Source: Erodium maritimum
Lineage: Eukaryota; Streptophyta; Magnoliopsida; Geraniales; Geraniaceae
Assembly: GCA_963921825.1 (NCBI GenBank)
Contig: OY997593.1
Location: forward strand, 68,432,039 to 68,496,038
Direction of reading: 5' to 3'
DNA: 64,000 bases
In this document: in pieces, positions 44,654 through 54,017 of the stretch
Numbering within the stretch: position 1 is the stretch's first letter
Layout of the letters: the number at the start of each line of letters is the position of its first letter
The notes under the pieces: generated by a model
The model's database searches: none
The model's input: the letters and a program-made list of their open reading frames with translations, nothing else
Told to the model about the DNA's origin: nothing
Program-made: the position numbers and the translations under genes

Positions 44654-45461
44654 GTCCGAGTGTAGGACGATGATCATGACTGATGATCATGTTATTTGAT
44701 TTGGTTATGGTTTTCTAAGTGTGTTTCTACTAGTAGTGTAACTTGATGGATCCAAATGTGTAGTGCTTTTTGATATTAACCCAATGAATATTGTCTAATA
44801 ATACCTTTGTGTTCGAATTTCGATGAGTTTCTTTTGTGAGAGTATTGATTGATGACTTAAGTTTACTGTTTAAAGACAAGTTATAAATTTTTTTTACGCT
44901 CAATCGTGTTTATGGTCAACCTCTTTTTTTTTGTCGGAAGGAGAATAAACTTTAATAAAAATTGAGGCCTTTCGAAACCAAAACAACTGAAACTATTGAA
45001 AAACAAAACACTACAAAAAAAACCCGAAAAAAGACAGATACATAACATAGAAACGAAGTTGCTGGCCGTCGATGAGTGGTTTGACGATTAGGTCTATTAG
45101 TTGATTCCTATAATTGCGATTTAGGGTTAAGTGATTTTAGTGGCTATTGCCTACTGGAACTGTCTCTGTCGTTTGCAGTGTTGGTCGCGACCTTGTTATT
45201 GTCCGTCGTTGATGGTCTTAATGAGACATGGTGCACTTCATTTTTAGACAAAGATTTTAACCATGGCACTAGCAAAATCTGCATAAAAAGTGGTAAAATT
45301 GTTGCTATAAGCACTGACTTGAGCATCCATGGCCCTCTGCTAAAGAGCTACTGGCTTGAGTGCAAAAACCCTTCTAAGTACTGCATGTTCTTAAAATAAG
45401 CATTATCGAACGTATGAGGAGTCGTGGCATCTCGAGGAGAGATTGCTATTCCTTCAGGCGT
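44654..45461. other. 3' flank of the BAHD gene with a LINE tail
   Basis: A likely polyadenylation region is near 44780 (AACCCAATGAATATTG). Poly-T at 44924-44932 followed by GTCGGAAGGAGAATAAAC looks like the 3' end of another minus-strand LINE or SINE fragment, whose upstream limit I cannot place. No gene. Confidence 0.4.
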
Positions 45462-45658
45462 TTTTGCAAAAATAGATAGTAGGGGTAAAACCAAGAACTA
45501 ACTATCGTCGAGTTTTACCGCTCAAGAACTTGTTGCTGACTTATTAGTTGATCAGATCAGTACCCTTGACTTATGGTAATTCCACAAACATTTTCCCTTA
45601 GATTTGACATAAAACGTTAGGAAAAACTCCAAAAAGTAACAAGTCTACAGTTAGTTTT
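45462..45658. repeat. left arm of a second inverted-repeat element
   Basis: Matches about 47965-48170 in reverse over about 190 bp (ACTTATTAGTTGATC; CAGTACCCTTG; AAAACGTTAG; AACTAACTATC blocks), about 80% identical. The arms enclose the gypsy fragment. Outer TSDs were not resolved. Confidence 0.7.
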
Positions 45659-47960
45659 TGTCACGCCCCAAATCCGCTTTTGACCGGACTCGAGACGTGA
45701 ACTAAAACAATAACAATTTTAATCAGAAATAAAGCCAACAAGTCTCAATCTCATAATTTTAAAACATTAAACACCACGCGAGTCACAGCTCGGTAAAACC
45801 CAACGGCAAAATAGTTCAAAATAAAACGGTACGTCTCTAGACTATCTAGCCTAGGACCCTCGTAAGCTCCCAAGCATCGAGCATCCAGCTAGTTCACTTC
45901 CCGCTTAGAACCTGAAAAACAACAAGGTAAGGGGGTGAGCTTTCGCTCAGTAGGAAAAATAGTTAAGGTTATAAGCAAGCGCTCACCACCACGGGCAACC
46001 GTCCAATTAGGGCATACTAGTACAGCACACAACTAATTTCCAACGGAACTCGTAACCACACTCCTCAACTCATGACCGAACTACACTTATAAACAAACTC
46101 AACGAACAAGCACAAACCACAACCAGCACACCAATTAACAAGTCATCAACATAAAGCAAACTGTAGAAGCATAACACGTCCCGTACCGCAGTCCCCTACT
46201 CGGTCGGCTGTCCACAACCCGACACCCTCATATCGTACCGGAACACTCAGCAGAACAAACCCATAACCCGAACGGTAGTTCCCAACACCACCGAATGCAC
46301 CCAGCCATTTATGTCGTACCGTAACACGAAGCCTCGGTCCCGACACCTACCCGTCACGTAGACTCGAGGTAACATCCTAGACCGAAAATCCCTCAGTCGG
46401 ACGTCTTCCTGTCACATAGACTCAGGGCCATAAACTTCCCGTCACGTAGACTCAGGGCCAAAATCTTCCTGTCACGTAGACTCAAGGCCAAAGTCTTCCC
46501 GTCACATAGACTCGGGTATCAAACACGCCATCCTTGGCCTCGATCCACTACACCTAAACTATCCCACGGTGCAAGTATCACTCCGGTTGCGTCTTTTCTC
46601 GGAACACACAACAAGATAAATATTACAAATGTCATAATTAAGCACGACTTACCAAGCCCAACAATCTTACCACAACCAGTCACATCGGTCTATCACTCAC
46701 CCGACCATCACACAACCAAGGGTTCAGATCAACACAACCACGGCACACTCGCCCATACATAACAACAACAAGCTCAACGGTTATACTAATCTTGTCTATT
46801 AACCCTAACGACAACGAATCACAAGGCAGGCATATCAAACAACAATCAGGCAACCAAACAACACGCAACCTACGGCTCGACACGGCCGATCTACCAGCAC
46901 AACAATTCCCAAGACAGAAACGTAAATGTTCGCAGTTCAATCGGCTACGCTAGTTGTTCTCATCCTACATGTTACTACGACTCGTCCGGTTATTATCTGA
47001 TATAAACGTCTTTCCAGTTTTATTAATTCCTAGCATGCATACTAGTAACTTTCAACAATTAAACCGGTATCCGCTACTTCCCTACCTCACGACGAATCGA
47101 CAGCTACGTCTCCTAGCTGCTGACGTCCTGGCTCGCTACCTCAGGTCTTCTCTTCGATCGAAGCCGGACTCTAGTTTACACAGAAAGTTACAATTAAAAC
47201 CGGTTTAACAATTTGATTTAAAAGGTTACGACGGTTTTGATCGAACAAAAAACTTAAAACTTAAACCGTTTAAAACCGGAGCGTTCTTCACAATCTACCC
47301 CCCTTAAAAGAATTTCGTCCTCGAAATTCAAAACGAACGCGCTCCACTAACCCTCTCTCAGGGAACGTCTGATTAAAACTCACAGTCATCACCCCTCAAG
47401 CACCCAGAAAACACTTAAGTCACTTCGAATCCCCCGTCGGCAGAGGCATCAAACCGGAAAACCACTCACGTCGTCCTTAAAACGGATCCAACACAACGCC
47501 ACCTCTTCTCAACCACTCTTTTTGCTGAAACAAAAACGCCTACACAACAAGACGAAAGGAGTCCACCAAGCTTGCGCTGCACACTCTGATCTCAACATCG
47601 CTCGGTCACCTCTCCTGACCGGGTCGACGGCACCTACCGCTGTTCCTAAACCTGTCCGCTTCACCGCCAGACGGTAGTCTGTGGCCGGGAGAGTCATGCA
47701 GTTCTCCTCCCTCTCGGTTCTCGAGTTTCGTACGGTCCCGCGATACTACTCAGTCGCTGCCGAGTCTTACGGACTCTCGTGGTCTCTCTACGACCTCGTT
47801 CCACTGTTTGTCGTTGTATCCTCCATCTCAAACCATACCCAATTCATCAGGGTGAGAACTCGATCCAACTTCCGGGCTCGGGCCCTCTCTCGAACTTCTT
47901 GCATCCATTCGCCTCGACGGCCACCCAAACTGGTGCAAACGGTCCACGCCGTAACTCTGT
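45659..47960 (-). mobile_element. fossil Ty3/gypsy element, 3' LTR and adjoining internal part
   Basis: The LTR is 45659-47292 in reverse orientation (TGTCACGCCCC at the left, reverse complement of TGTGAAGAACGC at the right). Directly beyond lies the reverse complement of a polypurine tract (47293-47310), then an internal stretch with a decayed reading frame to about 47960. It is closely related to the solo LTR at 36676. It is partial and broken; the other LTR is absent. It sits inside an inverted-repeat element. Confidence 0.75.
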
Positions 47961-47964
47961 ATCG

Positions 47965-48170
47965 TTACAATTTTATCGGATGACAGTTAGTTCTTGGAGT
48001 TTTTTCTAACGTTTTCTGTCATTTCTAACGGATAATGTTAGTTTGTGTATTTACCATAAGCCAAGGGTACTGATCAGATCGACTAATAAGTCGGCATCAA
48101 GTTCATGAGATGTACAAGTCGGAGATAGTTAGTACCTAAAGTTTTTTCTGGATAGTATTTGTGCAAAAAA
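47965..48170. repeat. right arm of the second inverted-repeat element
   Basis: The inverted partner of 45462-45658. With its partner it brackets a 2.3-kb gypsy fragment, so the arms predate that insertion. Confidence 0.7.
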
Positions 48171-48560
48171 AAAACCCGAGCAAACAACAAACTTTCTCCT
48201 CTGTATGTCAAGACTCAGCACACATTTGACAAGGCGGACTCTAAGAACTTGGGAGACCCAGACCCAAAAGGGTGTTTTGCACTCAGACCAGCAGAGCTCT
48301 TTAGTGAAGGGTCCGTCCAAAGATGCTCAAATCAACACTTACAGTAGCAATTTCGAGCTTCCATCCTCAATGTGGGTTTCCAATGCACTCTAGAAACATG
48401 TTGCAGAGACATGTTCACTCTTAATCTTTGATAGACAATTGTGATGGGTTCAGCACAACTCATCAGGCCTTTTGAAGAAGAAGAAGACAATTGCTTACAT
48501 CATGTGTAGTATGGTTCTGTATAAAGTGATAGGCCAATCGCATATCCCTTGTCCCCACTC
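48171..48560. other. intergenic DNA, nothing recognised
   Basis: Moderately AT-rich, with only short frames on both strands and no family resemblance. Confidence 0.4.
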
Positions 48561-48563
48561 TAA

Positions 48564-48865
48564 GAGCATCTATAATGTTGGGCGAAGAGCTGGTGGGGAA
48601 CAACTGGTGATAAACAATGGCGGCGAAGAGCAGGCGGGGAGCTGACGGGGAGCTCGCTGGCGGAGAGGACCGACGGTGAGCTCACCACCTCTTCTCAACG
48701 TCGATGGTGAGCAAAATTGTGAAGAAAAAAACCTTACCACCAGTTCTTACCACCTACCATTGCACGGTACTGGCGTTTCCTGCCAGCGGAGAGCTGGCGG
48801 TGAGGCAAAAAACATTATATTAATGCTCACCGTCAACAGCTCCCCGCCAATACTTGTGGATATTC
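48564..48865. mobile_element. PIF/Harbinger-like MITE, 302 bp
   Basis: The 3-bp TSD TAA lies at 48561-48563 and 48866-48868. The ends read GAGCATCTATAATGTTGG and, reverse-complemented, GAATATCCACAAGTATTGG. The interior has GGGGAGCT(G/C)-type repeats in both orientations, giving strong secondary structure. TSD length and ends fit a Tourist-like MITE. Confidence 0.55.
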
Positions 48866-48868
48866 TAA

Positions 48869-49727
48869 AGACTATAGTAGCTCGGTGAGGGTCATGGGCT
48901 TGCCATGATGGCTATGGATGGTGTAGGGTATGGCAAGCCACATGGTTAAAAAGTGTACATTCTCTTATATACCATACATATTTGTCTGCTACTTTGTAGG
49001 AACCTACGTAGAGAAAATATAGAGCTACCAGGTCGGAGAACCACTCTTTTCATAGTATTTTACCAGTATTTTTACTTGCCAAACAATTTTTTCAAGAGTT
49101 GTTTTCTCCTTTTCCTCGAGTCAAGCGCTCGAGTCTGTTGTTTATTTACAGGTCGGTAGTACTTTGATTTAGTTTCTGTAGTTAGAAATTTGATGTTTTC
49201 ATCTTATTTTCAATCTTTGAAAATGAGGTTTATAAATTTATTTACTGATTAAATGAAATGATCAAACAAAACAACATAAATGATAGTTCCGTTCTCTTTC
49301 AATACGAACCGTTTATAATTTACTATCATGTATATTAGATTAGTTCTTTTCACAATGCCGTATTCCCATCGTGTTGCGTCACTGATAACACCATTAAAAA
49401 TTACTTGAAATGACTAGAATATATATGTCAGTAAGATTAAAAGTTCGTATTTTATGGCCAAAGAAATCAATATTCAAACTTTTTACAAACAATTTTTTTT
49501 CGGGATTAGAACAGAGCAACATCTGGTCAGAGTACTCAAGAAAGTCAGAAACAAAACTGAAACTTATAAATACAATAATCTCAAACACATTGTTGCCTTA
49601 CTCAATGAAAACTACACACAGATATATGACAATTAAACTAAAACATTGTAACATGTTACAGAAAGCCAAAGCATTACAGATGCAATTGCAAACATAAATA
49701 GATGGGTTGAATTTTTGCACAAATTCA
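48869..49727. other. intergenic DNA with one arm of a direct repeat
   Basis: 48886-49045 matches 50528-50700 at roughly 80% (GGGTCATGGGCT; AAAAAGTGTACATT; TTTGTC(T/C)GCTACTTTGTA). The rest is AT-rich with no gene. Confidence 0.5.
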
Positions 49728-50198
49728 ATCCATCTTCCGATTTTGTTCTCCAACTACTGATGGGAGTGCAAATACATTATAATTGAATACATAATATTTA
49801 TGCAAAATTGTTGGCAATGGCATGACTTGTACAAAGCTAACCCACAAATTCTATGCAAGCACGCGTCCAACAACCTTTTCAATAATTCGGTCAAGCGTTA
49901 TTAGTACAATATCGAAGGATGCTCGCATAGGTGCTTCCACGCTCCATCTCCACAAGCCATGCCGTTAGTAATGGTCAGGGCTTCTGGAGATGGAGGATGG
50001 AAGCTCCTATGCGAACATCCTCCGATAATACACTACTAACGCTTGATTGAAAAGGCGGTAGAGCACGTGCTTTCATAGAAGTTGTTGGATAGCTTGGCAC
50101 AAGTCACGTGATTGCTGATTTTGACATGAATACCATGTATTATTCACAAGCAATGTATTTGCACGCCATTAGTAGTTAAAGAAAAAATTTGAAAGATG
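49728..50198. mobile_element. foldback element with about 230-bp arms
   Basis: Nearly the whole 470 bp is one inverted repeat. The outer arms read CAACTACTGATGGG and, from the other end reversed, TAACTACTAATGGC, followed on both by GTGCAAATACATT. Pairing continues through GACTTGTAC/GACTTGTGC, AAGCACG and CCTTTTCAA to the core hairpin. There is no open frame. It is likely a MITE, but the TSD and superfamily were not established. Confidence 0.75.
49914..50023 (+). ncRNA. candidate miRNA-like hairpin in the foldback core
   Basis: Two 45-nt arms (49914-49958 and 49979-50023) pair at 39 of 45 positions around a 20-nt loop. Pairing continues outward with bulges into the foldback arms. Size and mismatch spread resemble plant MIRNA precursors of MITE origin. 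Expression is unknown. Confidence 0.4.
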
Positions 50199-50823
50199 GA
50201 CGAAAATACCCTTTGGTGTATCTAACAAGCATAGTATAGGAAAAAAATCAGATTTGCCGTCCTGATGTGACCCCATTGGGCGGATCAGGACGGCAAGTTG
50301 ATTTATGCTTCTTTAGGCATGACAAGACGGGCTAGGTGTAGATCTTTGAGGTCTGGCGTCGGTGGATCACGATTCCTTGCTAATGAAAGGTCTGGCCGCC
50401 GAAAGCCTTGACCTTCGCTCCCGATGATCTTGTCTTGGTTTCAATCCATGACGAACAGAGAAGGAGTTGAAGACGAAGGAAGATGAGAGAATTGTTCCGA
50501 GTAGAGAAGCAATGTCTTCATTGACTATATATATAGGGAAGGGTCATGGGCTAGTCATGGCTGTGGATGGAATAGGGCATGGCAAGCTCTATGGCACATG
50601 GCTAAAAAGTGTACATTTCCTGAGTTACCATGTATATTTGTCCGCTACTTTGTACGGACACTTCCAAAATATATAGATTTAGCTACCAAGTTGGAGAAAA
50701 AGCTAAGGAGTTACAATAGCATAAGATTATAGGCAGTAAGAAGATAGATTAATTAGTCGCGCACGGATAGATTATAGGAATTTGTGAGTCTAATCTCTTC
50801 TTTAGAAAAGATAGGATTCTGAA
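50199..50823. other. intergenic DNA with a 12-bp hairpin and a direct-repeat arm
   Basis: TTGCCGTCCTGA (50254-50265) and its exact reverse complement (50285-50296) are separated by 19 nt. 50528-50700 is the second copy of the repeat at 48886. No gene. Confidence 0.5.
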
Positions 50824-52200
50824 ATGATTCATTTGGTAATTGCGGTCGTCGTCATCAAGCCTACTATCGCATTGCAGGGGGGGAGCCCCGTCCCTGTCAC
50901 CCCCACCTTCCGTCTGTCATCCTCGAGCGTCTCCCCCTCCGTCCTCACGGGTGCTGAGCCAGTTTCCCCCAACATCGGCATCTCCTTGTTCTCACCATCT
51001 CCGTTCATATCCAGAGTCACCCTTCTCTCTCCATGCAAGAGCAAGCCTCTCCTCGGGGCCTCTTTTCCCGTTCTGACTGGGCACCTCTTTGGGACACCTT
51101 ACTGTAGCGGAAAGGACCACTACAATCGAGGGCCCCCGCTAGACCGAAGCTTCTGTTGCCGTACCTCAAGATATAGTCGGATGCTCTGGATATCCACGGT
51201 CATTTCGACTCGTTTGCTTTGGAGGATGAGAAGGAGAAAACCATAGTGGCAGTTCCGGTTTGGGCTGTCTCGACAACGACTAACAACCGATACCTACATG
51301 CATTGACGAAGAGGATATTGTTGGATGTCTCTTGAAATCCTCGGACCCTTTGAGGGAAATGGCGACAAGGTGGAAGGTCCGTGGCTTGGAGATCAAGTGC
51401 CTCTTTAAGGACACGGTGACCTTCTATTTCCTGTGCAAAGCAGTAATGAAGAACATTCGTCATTGTAGACCATGGGACTTCAGTGGCTATCCACTGTTAT
51501 TGGTGCCTCTCTAACGGTGCATACAACCTAGTTCCATCAGATTACGGTTTATGGAGATTGCGTTTAGGACCTTCAACATACCAGGGGATGCACAGACGGA
51601 CCCCATCCGATCCTTGTTGGACAATACACTTGGTACGGAGGTGGTCACGACCTCGTGACCAAGTCACTAGCGTTGGGACGTCTTTTTGTGGTTCTGGGTC
51701 AGTCTGGACGTGGATAGGCCACTCCATCACAAAATTCACCTCATTTTCCTGGGCCATCTAGAGTCTATGCGAATCGGGCTTCAGACTCGCCTCCCGGGAG
51801 TGGGAGGGGAGGAGTTTCGTTTTTACAACTCCCTCAAGGACTTGATGAGGATGGACCGGATCATTTTCTCCGAACGAATTGGGAAGCACCTCGGGAGTAG
51901 ATGTTGGAGGTGCAGGGTGAGATCAAAACTTTCAGACTCATCAAGGGAGCCCAATGTTTCAAGGGGAGGGTATTCCCGTGGCACCCGAGGGCCCCCACCG
52001 GGGGTTCAGGAACTCCTTTTACCTAGGGTTTGGATTTCAGCACTAGAGATTTGTAACTTTGTTAGGGAGCACCCTAAGAGGGTGTCTCCAGGTTTGCAAT
52101 GGGCGCATCCTAGACTAGATGTCGGGACACTGCGGATCAAAAAAATATGTGATCTGGTTAACGAGGCCCGAGAGGACTAGGCGTCGAAGGAGGGTGGATA
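50824..52200 (+). pseudogene. relic of a DUF4283 ORF1 (copy G)
   Basis: Plus-strand pieces in changing frames follow DUF4283 order: EMATRWKVRGLEIK, then YFLCKAVMKNI, then RPWDFSGYPLLL (51340-51510), then VWVSLDVDRPLHHKIHL-like sequence (about 51690-51740). An extra KRVSPGLQWAHPRLDVG tail runs to 52180. No ends or TSD were identified, and it is strongly decayed. Confidence 0.5.
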
Positions 52201-52249
52201 TCAGTCGACTCCCTCTCCGAGCCTTCCTCGGATGCGGACAATCATCTCT

Positions 52250-53215
52250 TACCACCCCGAGTGAGGAGGTATCACACTCTCGAGCTCCATAACATGTGTT
52301 TGAAGACTTGGAACTGTGATTCCCTTGGGATTATCGTGACCCGTCGCACAGAATCCAACAAAGGATAGCTCATCGTCCTCATTGCCCTTACCCCTCGAGC
52401 CAGAATCCTGAACCCACCGTGACCAGTTCTCAATAACTAGCACCTGCTCAAGGTCGGTAATGTTGGCTTGGACCGAGAACAACTCTCCTCCCAGCTCAAC
52501 CTCTACTTGCTGGGACAAAGAAGGAGACACCAAATGTAATAAAATTATAGGGTCTTCAAAGCTCATGCCATCAACTGAGGCAGGATGAACCATAAGTACC
52601 GTCCTTAAAGTCCCAATAATAGATTCTAGATTGATACGAATCCACCCATGAAATTTAACTCCAACGAGCTTAACAAGATCTCCTTGTCTTACTCATTGAG
52701 AAAGCCAAGTCCATCTTGTGAGAACATGCGTACTTCCACCAATTTTTCCAAACAATGTATTAACACAACCTACAACATAGAGCAATGATCTTTAAATGTG
52801 ATTCACCCTATTCACAAATTCCTGAAGCACCCCCAACCAACTCTCCTCAACCCCCTTTTCCAGAGCTTTACTAACTTGCAGGTTTGCCACCGGCTTTCTT
52901 TCTCCATAATACAATTGTCGATCCTCCCTCTTTTTGGTAATTGTTTGACGTAAATCCGAAACCGATCTTTGTTCCCAAGCTCGTTCAACAAAAACCTTAT
53001 AGGCTCCCAATTTGGATCCATGCATCAATCCGTTTCACGACTTGATCCATCAACACATTTCGAAAAGAGACAAAACCGAAGAATTTACCTCTTCGATTCG
53101 TGTTCATAAGGAGATGGACATATGTAACCTCTGCCACCGTACTGAAGATTGCTCGGACCCCTTCAATGGACGTACCCTTCGAAAAAACTAATATGCGCGT
53201 GTCATCGTGTAACAA
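52250..53215 (-). pseudogene. relic of a LINE ORF1 of the RRM type
   Basis: On the minus strand 52997-53215 encodes an RRM-like fold with VFSKGTSIEGVRAIFSTV, then VTYVHLLM, then GKFFGFVSFRN (the RNP1-like octamer). After a frame change, 52792-53028 encodes AYKVFVERAWEQRS, the usual sequence after the RRM in this class. 52249-52593 is a further open piece. RRM-bearing ORF1 proteins are known in plant non-LTR elements. This is a different LINE lineage from the DUF4283 copies. A frameshift lies near 53020. Confidence 0.5.
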
Positions 53216-53256
53216 TATTGTACTTTTTTTTTGAAAACGAACAATATTGTACTTTT
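53211..53256 (-). mobile_element. LINE insertion reduced to about seven bases plus poly(A)
   Basis: The exact 17-bp TSD AACAATATTGTACTTTT lies at 53211-53227 and 53240-53256. Between them are only extra T residues and GAAAACG, which match the poly-T plus GAAACG start of minus-strand LINE tails at 22004 and 41122. Confidence 0.8.
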
Positions 53257-53496
53257 ATACATATGAGTTTGAGGTTTGGTTAGTCGGTTAGTTATCCAAG
53301 AAAAATAGTAATGTATTCTTGTATCCGACTATACTCGGTAATAAAATCTGATGACTTAGAATAGAATAATTTTGTATTCGTGGCAGATTAGTGTAGAATT
53401 TTGTGATGTGAAAAGTCTGATGACTGGACTTTTGTGCTTCTTTATTTTGTACGGTAGAAATACATCCCAACATCCATACATATTTGATCATAATTA
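53257..53496. other. 3' flank of the O-methyltransferase exon
   Basis: AT-rich; presumably holds the 3' UTR on the minus strand. No other feature. Confidence 0.4.
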
Positions 53497-53799
53497 TTAA
53501 GGATAAACCTCAATAAGGGATCGTAAACCCAACGTTGAATTTATCTTGTAGTCCCCAAAACCAGCTAGCGAAAAAAGCATAGCCCAATCTTCCTCACTTC
53601 GTTCTTTGCTAGTGTGCAAAGTCATCATCTCCATGTCAAAGAGAAGTTGTGTTTCAATGGAGTCCTTGTCACTGTTATGGTTTTGTACCACGATGTCTAT
53701 GATAATTACCTTCCCTTTCTCATCATTGGTCGCGATCGCCTTCTTGCATTGCTTCAGTATCTTCACACACTCCTCATCGTTCCAATCATGCAATATCCA
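53497..53799 (-). CDS. O-methyltransferase, terminal exon only
   Basis: After an AATAAACAG acceptor (ending 53800) the minus strand is open for 100 codons plus stop, in phase 0, and begins WILHDWNDEECVKIL. This is the C-terminal part of a class II, SAM-dependent plant phenylpropanoid/flavonoid-type O-methyltransferase. It has the catalytic His in LHDWND, KVIIIDIV, ETQLLFDM, the EEDW...LFSLAGF block and the final LGLRSLIEVYP. Many genes of this family have one intron just before WILHDW, so this is the normal exon 2 and it is undamaged. Exon 1 (about 250 codons with the SAM-binding site) is not in the window. The upstream side is occupied by retroelements to the window end. It is either a gene with a very long intron or an orphan exon. 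Confidence 0.8.
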   Translation of the reverse strand, partial: WILHDWNDEECVKILKQCKKAIATNDEKGKVIIIDIVVQNHNSDKDSIETQLLFDMEMMTLHTSKERSEEDWAMLFSLAGFGDYKINSTLGLRSLIEVYP

Positions 53800-54000
53800 C
53801 TGTTTATTACATTCAAAAAGTTACGACAATTGCATGCGAACATTGAAAATATTAGAGGTTATTAGTATGGAAGGTATAATCGAATCAAAATAAACAAATT
53901 GATTTATTCTGTTTTGATTTGATTACAGTGATTAATTAATATATCAGGTAAGATTTATGTAAGATTTATTTTCTAGCAAAGACTATATGATCTTCTATAT
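53800..54000. other. short AT-rich stretch upstream of the exon
   Basis: If the gene is real this is intron. Nothing else recognisable. Confidence 0.4.
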
Positions 54001-54017
54001 AAAGAACTACAAAAGCT

